Position numbers and translations under genes: made by a program. The notes under the pieces are model-generated. The model was not told the origin of the DNA, made no database searches, and worked only from the letters and a program-made list of their open reading frames with translations. Of a stretch of DNA of 42,123 nucleotides, positions 24,766-32,120 are shown piece after piece. Location of the stretch: NCBI RefSeq assembly GCF_001625085.1, contig NZ_BDAW01000021.1, positions 1 through 42,123 on the forward strand, in the 5' to 3' direction. The DNA comes from Nocardia acidivorans NBRC 108247. GTDB taxonomy: Bacteria; Actinomycetota; Actinomycetes; Mycobacteriales; Mycobacteriaceae. Position 1 is the stretch's first letter. Every line of letters begins with the position of its first letter.

Positions 24766-26744
24766 CAGATCTTCACTCGCTCCGCCGGATCCAGGTACAG
24801 CTCATCGCCCGGTCGCACGTCGAACGCCGCGTGGAAGCTGTCCAGATTGCGGACCACACCGTTGCAGCGGAACTCCGGCGGGGAATGCGGGTCTACGGCG
24901 AGGCGGCGGATGGCCTCCTCCTGACGGGCCTTGGTGCGCCACACCTGCGCCCAGCCGAAGAAGACGCGCTGCAGACCGGTCAGCCCGTCCAGGACCGGAA
25001 TCTCCTTGCCCTCCATCGCGATCTCATATGCCGCCAGCGCGATGGTGAGCCCGCCCAGATCGCCGATGTTCTCGCCGATGGTGAACTCGCCGTTGACCTT
25101 GTGGTCATCGGAGAGGTCCTTGGGCGAGAAGGCGTTGTACTGATCGATCAAAGCCCTGGTGCGCTTACCGAATTCGGTGCGATCGGACTCGGTCCACCAG
25201 TCGATCATATTGCCGTCGCCGTCGTACTTCGAACCCTGATCGTCGAAGCCGTGGCCGATCTCATGACCGATGACCGCGCCGATACCACCGTAATTGGCGG
25301 CATCGTCGGCGTTCATATCGAAGAACGGGGGCTGCAGAATCGCCGCGGGGAAGACGATCTCGTTCATACCGGGGTTGTAGTAGGCGTTCACGGTCTGCGG
25401 GGTCATGAACCATTCACCGCGATCCACCGGGCCGCCCAGCTTCGCCAGATCCCGATCGTGTTCTGCCGCATAGCCACTGCGGTAGTTACCCACCACATCG
25501 GCGGGATCGACGGTGACCGCCGAATAATCGCGCCACTGATCCGGATAACCGATCTTCGGGGTGAACTTCTCCAGCTTGGCCAGCGCCGCCTGCCGGGTCT
25601 CCGGGCCCATCCACTCCAGCTCGGCGATATTGCGGCGGTACGCCTCCTGCAGGTTCTCCACCAACTCGACCATGCGGGCCTTGGCGGCGGGCGGGAAATG
25701 CCGGGCCACATACAGTTTGCCCACGGCCTCGCCCAGCAGATCCTGCACCAGCGAGACGCCGCGCTTCCAGCGCTCGCGATTCTCCGGCGCACCGGTCAGC
25801 GTGCGGCCGTAGAAGTCGAAACTCTCCTCCACCAGATCATCGGTGAGATAGGCGGCGCGGGCCTTCACCACGCGCCAGGCCGCCCACGCCCGCCAATCCT
25901 CCTGCGACTGCGCGGCCCACAGCCGCGCGAAGGCGCGCACATAATCCGGCTGCCGCACCACGACCTCGGCGAAAAGCTCCGGTCCGGAGCGGTCCAGGCC
26001 CTCGGCGAGCGCGGAAGTCCAGGCATTCCAGTCGAATTCGGGATTCTCGGCGACCAGCGCGTCGAAAGTGGTGAGGTTGTAGCTCTTCTCGGCGTCGCGG
26101 CGACGCACCACATCCCAATGCCCCTGGGCCAGCTTCCTTTCCAGCTCGAAAACCCGCTGCGCGTCGTAATCCAATCCGGCCAGCGCGAACATACGGCCGA
26201 TATGCGCGACATACTTCTCGCGGATCTCGGCGTGCTCGTCCCTGTGGTAGTACGACTCGTCGGGCAGGCCGATTCCGGACTGCGAGGTGTGCACCAGATA
26301 GCGCTCGGAGTTCTTGTCGTCGGTATCGACATAGAACGCCATCGCACCGCCCACGCCGGTGCGCTGATGGCGTCCGATGAGCGCGGCGAATTCACTCGGA
26401 TCGCTCACCCGGGCAATGGCGGCCAGTTCATCGGCAATGGGGGACAGGCCCGCGGCCGCAATGGCGGCGGTGTCCATGAAGCTGTTGTAGAGGTCACCGA
26501 TCTTGCGCTCTTCGCTGCCGGGGGCGGCATCGGAGGCGGCGGCCTCCTGAATGATCTGCTGCACATCGCGCTCGGCCTGGTCGTAGAGCGTGCGGAAGGC
26601 GCCGTCCACCGCCCGGTCCGACGGTATGTCGTATTTATCCAGCCATTCGCCGTTGACGTGCGCGAACAGGTCGTCCTGCACCCGCACGCCCTCGTTGCGG
26701 AAGGACAGATCGATACCGGAGGGAGGCGTCAGCTGCGAAGTCAC
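24762..26744 (-). CDS. zmp1: M13 family zinc metallopeptidase (Zmp1/PepO-like)
   Basis: A 660-aa protein, the family's usual size (Zmp1 of M. tuberculosis is 663 aa). The zinc site is complete: HEIGH (His494, His498) with Glu495 as catalytic base, and ENIGD (Glu558, Asp562) supplying the third ligand. The substrate-binding motif NAYYNP lies upstream. No signal peptide or membrane helix is visible, as in mycobacterial Zmp1, which nevertheless is found outside the cell and dampens inflammasome activity. A C-terminal CxxW motif, common in M13 enzymes, is not seen; the protein ends VKIW. GTG start at 26744 just after a GGAGG, tightly spaced. Confidence 0.9.
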   Translation of the reverse strand: MTSQLTPPSGIDLSFRNEGVRVQDDLFAHVNGEWLDKYDIPSDRAVDGAFRTLYDQAERDVQQIIQEAAASDAAPGSEERKIGDLYNSFMDTAAIAAAGLSPIADELAAIARVSDPSEFAALIGRHQRTGVGGAMAFYVDTDDKNSERYLVHTSQSGIGLPDESYYHRDEHAEIREKYVAHIGRMFALAGLDYDAQRVFELERKLAQGHWDVVRRRDAEKSYNLTTFDALVAENPEFDWNAWTSALAEGLDRSGPELFAEVVVRQPDYVRAFARLWAAQSQEDWRAWAAWRVVKARAAYLTDDLVEESFDFYGRTLTGAPENRERWKRGVSLVQDLLGEAVGKLYVARHFPPAAKARMVELVENLQEAYRRNIAELEWMGPETRQAALAKLEKFTPKIGYPDQWRDYSAVTVDPADVVGNYRSGYAAEHDRDLAKLGGPVDRGEWFMTPQTVNAYYNPGMNEIVFPAAILQPPFFDMNADDAANYGGIGAVIGHEIGHGFDDQGSKYDGDGNMIDWWTESDRTEFGKRTRALIDQYNAFSPKDLSDDHKVNGEFTIGENIGDLGGLTIALAAYEIAMEGKEIPVLDGLTGLQRVFFGWAQVWRTKARQEEAIRRLAVDPHSPPEFRCNGVVRNLDSFHAAFDVRPGDELYLDPAERVKIW

Positions 26745-26806
26745 GCCCTCCAGTATGCCGATCGCGGCGCGGGTGCGGCGGGATCACGCGGAGAGCGAAA
26801 ACAAGA

Positions 26807-27211
26807 TCAGGCGGCGAGTGGAATGCGATCGAACTCGCCGTCGCGGACCCCGGCCACAAAGGCCTCCCATTCGCCGGGGGTGTAGACGAGACCGATCTCC
26901 CCGGACCGGAGTGTGGTGTATCCGTCCGCGTCGGTGTGCGCGGTCAGGGTGGCTGTGCCGCCGGGATGGTCCCGCAGGATCGTCAGGAAGGACATCCATT
27001 CGACTGCGCTGACGGTGATGATGGGCTCATCGAGTGCGCTGTTGGCCGGATTCCGCCGGTACTTGCTGTCACGGATGAACACCGTCGCACCGTCGAATCG
27101 GACCTCCACACACTGATTTCCGTTATTCGTGCGGGTCGACGTGAACCAGCCGGTGGATTCCGGTTGATACTTCGCGGTTTCTAACATGGGCAGCATATTA
27201 CCGTCTCGCAT
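26807..27211 (-). CDS. DUF397 protein, probably with a second half-domain
   Basis: A 134-aa protein. DUF397 is clear in residues about 20-80 (GWFTSTRTNNGNQCVEVRF, IRDSKYRRNP, VSAVEWMSFL). A second, degraded copy of the C-terminal half seems to follow (about 95-130: GEIGLVYTPGEWEAFVAGVRDGEFD), since 'W.aF...v..GefD' is the usual DUF397 ending. DUF397 proteins pair with XRE/DUF5753 regulators and often modulate them. Start ATG 27211 has a strong ribosome site (AGGAG) and lies 7 bases after the regulator gene. Confidence 0.8.
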   Translation of the reverse strand: MRDGNMLPMLETAKYQPESTGWFTSTRTNNGNQCVEVRFDGATVFIRDSKYRRNPANSALDEPIITVSAVEWMSFLTILRDHPGGTATLTAHTDADGYTTLRSGEIGLVYTPGEWEAFVAGVRDGEFDRIPLAA

Positions 27212-27218
27212 GTGTCTC

Positions 27219-28070
27219 CTACCCTTGCGAATAACTCTTGATCATGTCCAAAGATTTTGCACGACTGAGAGATTGGTCGAGTGCACGCACGAATGCGAAA
27301 TCCAGATCGCGAATCAGCTCCGGATCATCCACGGCCCCACCGAAAACCGCGCTCTCCACCCAGCCGAAGGTATGCAGCGCCGCCGAAGTGAAATCCAGCA
27401 GATGGAAACTGGAGCCGCCGAGAATCGCGCCGCGGGTGGCGGCGAACGGAATGACCCGCACCGTCACCGAATCCAGTTCGTCCGAGAGTGTCGCCAGGTG
27501 TTCCAGTTGTCCCCGAAGGACTTTCGGGCCGCCGATCTGCTGCATGAGCGTGGCCTCGCCGATCACGGCGGTCAGCTCCGGCCGATCGGCGTCGTGCAAT
27601 CGCCGCTGTCTGTGCATTCGAATCGCCACCAGCTGCTCCACCTGCACCGGGCGGATCATCACATCGGCGCTGATGAGCGCCCGGCTGTACTCCTCGGTCT
27701 GCAACAGACCGGGAATGACCAGCGAGTCGTAACTGCGGATGCTCTCCGCGCCGAACTCCATCCCGTAGTAGCGCTGCAACTCCGGTCCGATCAGCGCGGA
27801 GGATTTGGCCCACCACCCGCGTTCCTTACTGGCGGTGAGCAATTCGAGGAGTTCGTCGCGCTCCTCCCCCTCCACCTCCAACAGCTCCAGCACCGGGCCG
27901 ATGGTGGTGGCGGTCAGCACCCTGCGCCCCTTCTCCACATGGGACCAGTTGGCCGGGGTGAAGCCGACCCGTTTGGCGAAGGTCGCCGAATCGAAGCCGC
28001 GCTGCTCGCGCAGCTCCCGTAATCGCAGTACCAGTTCCCACCGCGCCACGGTCGGTGATACGGGTGCCAT
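27219..28070 (-). CDS. XRE-family regulator with DUF5753 domain
   Basis: A 283-aa protein. The N-terminal helix-turn-helix (about 12-68: LRELREQRGFDSATFAKRVG, then FTPANWSHVEKGRRVLT) is followed by DUF5753 (about 90-275: YYGMEFGAESIRSYDSLVIP, GLLQTEEYSRALI, IGEATLMQQIGGP). This is the WhiJ-type partner of DUF397 proteins; such pairs control development and secondary metabolism in Streptomyces and are expanded in Nocardia. It probably binds its own promoter. TAGCAT (28084-28079, - strand) places a transcription start at the ATG, so the message may be leaderless. Confidence 0.88.
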   Translation of the reverse strand: MAPVSPTVARWELVLRLRELREQRGFDSATFAKRVGFTPANWSHVEKGRRVLTATTIGPVLELLEVEGEERDELLELLTASKERGWWAKSSALIGPELQRYYGMEFGAESIRSYDSLVIPGLLQTEEYSRALISADVMIRPVQVEQLVAIRMHRQRRLHDADRPELTAVIGEATLMQQIGGPKVLRGQLEHLATLSDELDSVTVRVIPFAATRGAILGGSSFHLLDFTSAALHTFGWVESAVFGGAVDDPELIRDLDFAFVRALDQSLSRAKSLDMIKSYSQG

Positions 28071-28102
28071 GACTGCTGATGCTACGCCCCCAACTCACCC
28101 GC

Positions 28103-28140
28103 GTGTGACTATTGTCATACCGATTGCGGGAGAATAGGGT
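28103..28140. promoter_or_regulatory. Operator-like palindrome and + strand promoter between the XRE gene and the 157-aa gene
   Basis: An 18-bp imperfect palindrome (28103-28120, GTGTGACTA/TTGTCATAC) contains the -35 hexamer TTGTCA (28112-28117) of a + strand promoter with 17-base spacing to the -10 TAGGGT (28135-28140). It also lies around positions -33 to -50 of the putative leaderless regulator promoter, so one bound dimer could control both genes. Confidence 0.55.
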
Positions 28141-28160
28141 CGGTAGCAGGAGGTTCGCCA

Positions 28161-28634
28161 ATGAGCGCGCTGGACCCGTCCTCGTACACCGCCACCCAGG
28201 AGGCGCTGGCCCGGTGCCGGCGGTATCGCAAGGAGCACGGCCTCTACGGGATAGTCGACTTCGCGCTGGGCCGAATCATGTTGGAGGTCGGCTCCGTCGG
28301 AGCCATCACCATGCCCGCCGACCTGGGTCGCCGGGTCCGCGACCACCTGCTGACGCGGGGCCGCTGCGGTCCGGTCATCAGTCATCCGCGCTCGGGGCGC
28401 TGGACCTTCCTGACCGGTCCCACCGACGACTCCTACCTCGACAGCGCGCTCTTCTCCAACCTGTTCCGGGATTGCGCGGCGGTGGCGCTGCCCGGTAGCC
28501 ACATCGTGCTGCCGTCCCCGGCGGATGAGCACAGCGGGTATCGCGCGTGGATCTGCCCACCCGCCAGCGACTTTCGGCCCGAGCTCGCCGAAGTCGTCAG
28601 CGCCACCCGGGAATGCCGTCCGGTCCAGCAGTAG
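28161..28634 (+). CDS. Unknown 157-aa protein divergent from the XRE/DUF397 pair
   Basis: I do not recognise a named family with certainty. The protein has no membrane helix or signal. The N-terminal half is helical (ATQEALARCRRYRKEHGLYG, VDFALGRIMLEVGSVGAITM). It then has GPVISHPRSGRWTFLTGP, a stretch I associate with small actinobacterial proteins that accompany XRE/DUF397 loci, and a C-terminal HIVLPSPADEHSGYRAWICPP. Conserved-looking Trp, His and Cys residues suggest a folded domain. A faint likeness to the N-terminal domain of primase-polymerases exists but no catalytic acids can be assigned. Strong ribosome site AGGAGG. The shared promoter region suggests control by the XRE protein. Confidence 0.7.
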   Translation: MSALDPSSYTATQEALARCRRYRKEHGLYGIVDFALGRIMLEVGSVGAITMPADLGRRVRDHLLTRGRCGPVISHPRSGRWTFLTGPTDDSYLDSALFSNLFRDCAAVALPGSHIVLPSPADEHSGYRAWICPPASDFRPELAEVVSATRECRPVQQ

Positions 28635-28643
28635 ACGGCCGAA

Positions 28644-29144
28644 TCAGGGGGTCGGCGCGGGGGTGAGCGTAATGCTCAATTTGTTCTCCAGGTTGTTCCG
28701 GAACTGGTCCTGGCACTGCTGCACCTTGGTCTGATCGCCACCGGCCTTGCTGATGCAGTCCAGCAGATCGTCACCGCCGTTGTCCTTGAACACGATCCAG
28801 ACGAAGATGCCGATCACGATGCCGCCGATCAGGCTCAATACACCCAGGATCAGACCGGCCACCGCCATACCGAAGCCGCCCGCCGTCCCGCGCCGCGCCT
28901 TCCTCATGGCGATCAGGCCGAAAATGGCCGCGAGCACACCGAAGATGACGCCGACGACGGCGAGGACTACGGTGCAATCCAAGAGCACCGCGAGGATTCC
29001 GAGCACCAGCGCGGTCACCGCCAGGCCCTTGCCCTTGGGCGACTCCTGCCAATACTGCGGCGGCTGACCACCGGGCGGCGGATAACCGCCGGGCGGGGGC
29101 GCGGGATACTCGCCGTAATTACCAGGGGGCGGGTACTGCGACAT
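28644..29144 (-). CDS. DUF4190 family membrane protein with Pro-rich N-terminus
   Basis: A 166-aa protein. The ATG at 29144 (MSQYPPPG) follows GGAAGGA; an upstream in-frame ATG at 29186 lacks this. Residues 1-35 are rich in Pro, Gly and Tyr. Hydrophobic segments fill about 38-115 (GLAVTALVLGILAVLLD, VIFGVLAAIFGLIAM, GMAVAGLILGVLSLIGGIVI), the DUF4190 pattern, followed by a short hydrophilic tail with two Cys. Such proteins are common in the actinobacterial membrane; their role is unknown. Ends 9 bases from the convergent 157-aa gene, with no evident terminator. Confidence 0.8.
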   Translation of the reverse strand: MSQYPPPGNYGEYPAPPPGGYPPPGGQPPQYWQESPKGKGLAVTALVLGILAVLLDCTVVLAVVGVIFGVLAAIFGLIAMRKARRGTAGGFGMAVAGLILGVLSLIGGIVIGIFVWIVFKDNGGDDLLDCISKAGGDQTKVQQCQDQFRNNLENKLSITLTPAPTP

Positions 29145-29211
29145 GGGCGTGGTCCTTCCGTCGTTTGCTGCTCCCGGTATCGCCAACGCTGTGAGCAGGC
29201 GTTAACGCATG

Positions 29212-29991
29212 CTATTGCCCGCCGAGGCGCGCATGCATCTCCCACACCAGGATCTCCGACGGCAGGTTCGCGGTCACCCGTTGACCGCCGCTGCGCGCCA
29301 TGCGCACGGCATCACCCTCGTAGAGCGTGCCGACCCCCTCCAACTCCACCTCACCGCGGGCTACGAACAGGTGCAGGTAGGGCGACTCCGGTAGTCGCAC
29401 CTCCGGCGACTCCACCGCACCCGGCATACGGGCCACATGCAGGGCCGAATGACTGCTGCCGATGGCGATGGCGGTGCGATCGCGGTACCGGGGCAGTCCG
29501 GAGGCGACGGTCACCAGGCCGCCGCGCGCCAACTCGTCATCCACCTCGAGCTGCTGATAACCCGGATTCGTGCCGGGTTCATCGGGCACCACCCACATCT
29601 GCACGAAATGCACCGACTCCTCATGTTCGGGCGCGGTGCTGATCCGCCACGAATCGTTCTTCTCCGAATGCAGAATGCCCGACCCCGCGCTCATCCGCTG
29701 CGCCAGACCCGGATAGATCACGCCGTTATGACCCAGTGAATCCTGATGGACGAGGCTGCCATCGAGCACCCAGGTGACGATTTCCATATCGCGATGGGGA
29801 TGGGTCTCGAAACCCTCACCCGGCAACACGATGTCCTCGTTGTTCACCAGCAAAAGCCCATGATGGGTGTTCTCGGGATCGTAATGTTCCCCGAACGAGA
29901 ACGAATGCTTCGAATCCAGCCACGCCACACGGGTTTTCATGCGGTCGCCGCCACGATGGACATCGATGTGTGGTGTCGTGAGCGTGGACAC
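29212..29991 (-). CDS. Pirin family protein
   Basis: A 259-aa bicupin. The start is the GTG at 29991, behind GAGAGGAG; the frame runs on to 30018. The N-terminal cupin holds the metal ligands His64, His66 (ETHPHRDMEIVTWVLDG), His108 and Glu110 (SGILHSEKN). GVIYPGLAQRMSAGSG and HFVQMWVVPD are typical of pirins. Bacterial pirins bind iron or other metals; some are quercetin dioxygenases and some regulate central enzymes. The function here is open. It is followed by DUF4190 after 67 bases and may share its transcript; a 10-bp palindrome GCGTTAACGC lies between them (29199-29208). Confidence 0.88.
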   Translation of the reverse strand: MSTLTTPHIDVHRGGDRMKTRVAWLDSKHSFSFGEHYDPENTHHGLLLVNNEDIVLPGEGFETHPHRDMEIVTWVLDGSLVHQDSLGHNGVIYPGLAQRMSAGSGILHSEKNDSWRISTAPEHEESVHFVQMWVVPDEPGTNPGYQQLEVDDELARGGLVTVASGLPRYRDRTAIAIGSSHSALHVARMPGAVESPEVRLPESPYLHLFVARGEVELEGVGTLYEGDAVRMARSGGQRVTANLPSEILVWEMHARLGGQ

Positions 29992-30216
29992 CGCCCTACT
30001 CCTCTCACCGGCGTGCACCGATCAGAATCCAGGGTAGGGGCACATTCGGCGACCCAGGCTGAATTCCGGGTTAAATTCTAACGTGCGAGCAGCGCCGCCC
30101 GTACGCCGCCTACCAGGCAGGACACCAGGGCGCTATTGTTCACACCCTGCCGACGGGGTGCGGTCGGCGACCGTATCATGATGTGCCGCAAGTGAAACCG
30201 GAGGGAGAGCAAGGGG

Positions 30217-30687
30217 ATGCGACCCGACGTACTCGCGGGCATCGAACGCGAACTCCGGCAGCAGGCCGACAGCGAGGGGATCACCCACTTCGTCGTGGGG
30301 GTGGCCGTTTTCCGTGGGGGAAAACTCCTGGTCGTACGGCGTGTTGCCGATGATTGGCACGGGGGGATGTATGAACTCCCGGGCGGCGGGGTGGAAGCGG
30401 GGGAGAGCTTCGCGCAATGCGTGGAGCGCGAACTCTTCGAAGAGACCGGACTGCGCGTACTGCGCATCACCGATGTACTCGGCGGATTCGACTACGCCAC
30501 CCGCACCAAATCCCGGGTACGCAAATACAGCTTCGTAGTGGAAGCCGAACAGGGGGATGTGCTGCTGGCGCCCGGCGAACACGATCAATTCCAATGGATC
30601 GACGCCGACAGTCTGGACAACCTACCCATGGCGGACGATATGCGCGCGGCCGTATTCGCACTCGTCACCACCCACCCCGCCAGGTGA
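30217..30687 (+). CDS. Nudix hydrolase
   Basis: A 156-aa protein with a complete Nudix box, G-x5-E-x7-RE-x2-EE-x-G, from Gly-Gly-Val-Glu-Ala-Gly-Glu through RELFEETGL (about residues 53-75). Short flanking strands (HFVVGVAVFRGGKLLVVRR and RKYSFVVEAE) complete the fold. The substrate (damaged nucleotide, sugar nucleotide or other diphosphate) cannot be told. ATG 30217 follows GGAGGGAGAGCAAGG. A -10-like TATCAT is at 30174-30179. Its TGA overlaps the next GTG (GTGA), so it is coupled to the MFS gene. Confidence 0.88.
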   Translation: MRPDVLAGIERELRQQADSEGITHFVVGVAVFRGGKLLVVRRVADDWHGGMYELPGGGVEAGESFAQCVERELFEETGLRVLRITDVLGGFDYATRTKSRVRKYSFVVEAEQGDVLLAPGEHDQFQWIDADSLDNLPMADDMRAAVFALVTTHPAR

Positions 30688-32120
30688 GCGAATCCGGGAC
30701 CGAACCGATTGCCACAGCGGGGAACACGCCGGATCACGGTCGGCACAAGCTGGACGGTATGCGGCATGGGCTGAATACCTTGCGCACCGCGGTCCGCGAG
30801 AGTCCGGGCGCGCTGCGGCTGGCGAATGTGCGATTGGCCGGACAGTTCGGCGACGGCATGTTCCAGGCCGCGCTGTCCGGGGCGATCCTGTTCAATCCGG
30901 AGCGCGAAACCGATCCGCTGGCCATCGCGGGCGGCTTCGCCGCGCTGCTGCTGCCGTATTCGATCATCGGGCCGTACGCGGGCGCGCTACTGGACCGCTG
31001 GGATCGGCGCACGGTCCTGCTCATCGCGAATATCCTGCGCGGACTGCTGATCGCGGTGACGGCGGTCAGCCTGCTGGGCGGGGTGCGCGAAACACCGCTG
31101 CTGCTGCTCGCACTCTCGGTCGTAGGCGTGTCGCGGTTCGTCGGTGCGGGCGTGTCGGCCTCGCTGCCCCGGGTGCTCGCCCAGCAGCGCCTGGTGGCCA
31201 CCAATTCGATTCTCGCGACCATGGCCGCCGGCTGCGCGATCCTCGGCGCGGGCATCGCCTTCGGCATCATCGCCGTCCTCGGCGCGGGCGATACCGCCTC
31301 CGCGGTGGCCATCGCGGTCAGCGCCATCGGATCGGTGGTGGGCGCGCTGGCCGCGGCCGGATTCCGCAGACACGCGCTCGGACCCGATCCGGACGAACCC
31401 GGGCGGGCGACGGCCGCCGTCAGTTCGCTGCGGGCCATCGCCGCCGGCCTGCGCTCCGGGGCGACCGCGGCCTGGCATTCGCGCGAGGTCACCACCGCCA
31501 TGATCGGAATCGGCGCGCACCGGGCGGTATTCGGCGCGGACACCCTGCTCATGGTGCTGGTGCTGCGGCGCGGTTCGGAGACCAGCGGCACCGGCGGGGG
31601 CGGGCATCACATCGCCAAATTCAGCGCCGCCATCTCCGCCACCGGGGCGGGCATGCTCGCGGCCGCGGTGGTCGCGCCCATTCTCATTCCGCGCCTGGGC
31701 CGTTCGCGCACCGTGGTGGCCGGACTGCTCACCGCCATCGTGGTGCAGCTGACCCTGGTCACGCCCATCACCCTCGCCGACGGGACCGGGGAGCGACGCG
31801 CCGAACTCTGCCTGCTGGCGGCGGCCTTCCTGCTCGGACTGGCCGGGCAGACCATCAAGCTCACCGGTGACGCGGCCATGCAGATCGATATCGACGATCT
31901 GCACCGCGGCCAGGTATTCGCCCTGCAGGACACCATCTTCAACATCACCTATGTGGGTGCGCTGGCCGGGACCGCGCTCTGGATTCCGGCCGACGGACGC
32001 TCACCCGCGGTGGTGATCGCGGCCGCCGGTGTGTACTGCGCGGGCATTGCCGCCATCGCGCTAATATCGGCTCGATCGAGACCGGGAGACATATGGGATT
32101 CCGCACCACCGACGGCCTGA
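30684..32120 (+). CDS. MFS transporter
   Basis: A 478-aa membrane protein with about twelve hydrophobic segments. The GTG at 30684 is coupled to the Nudix stop. After a 35-residue hydrophilic start, LANVRLAGQFGDGMFQAALS opens helix 1 and YAGALLDRWDRRTVLLIANI is the loop 2-3 motif A of the major facilitator superfamily ('G.l.DR.gRr.vl'). The substrate is unknown; the fold resembles enterobactin-exporter-like and macrolide-type MFS proteins. The last 28 bases overlap the following gene. Confidence 0.82.
   Translation: MSESGTEPIATAGNTPDHGRHKLDGMRHGLNTLRTAVRESPGALRLANVRLAGQFGDGMFQAALSGAILFNPERETDPLAIAGGFAALLLPYSIIGPYAGALLDRWDRRTVLLIANILRGLLIAVTAVSLLGGVRETPLLLLALSVVGVSRFVGAGVSASLPRVLAQQRLVATNSILATMAAGCAILGAGIAFGIIAVLGAGDTASAVAIAVSAIGSVVGALAAAGFRRHALGPDPDEPGRATAAVSSLRAIAAGLRSGATAAWHSREVTTAMIGIGAHRAVFGADTLLMVLVLRRGSETSGTGGGGHHIAKFSAAISATGAGMLAAAVVAPILIPRLGRSRTVVAGLLTAIVVQLTLVTPITLADGTGERRAELCLLAAAFLLGLAGQTIKLTGDAAMQIDIDDLHRGQVFALQDTIFNITYVGALAGTALWIPADGRSPAVVIAAAGVYCAGIAAIALISARSRPGDIWDSAPPTA

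Noticed and set aside
24831..26885. 684-codon + strand frame opposite the M13 peptidase
   Set aside because: Antisense shadow; the - strand frame has a complete zinc site and family length.
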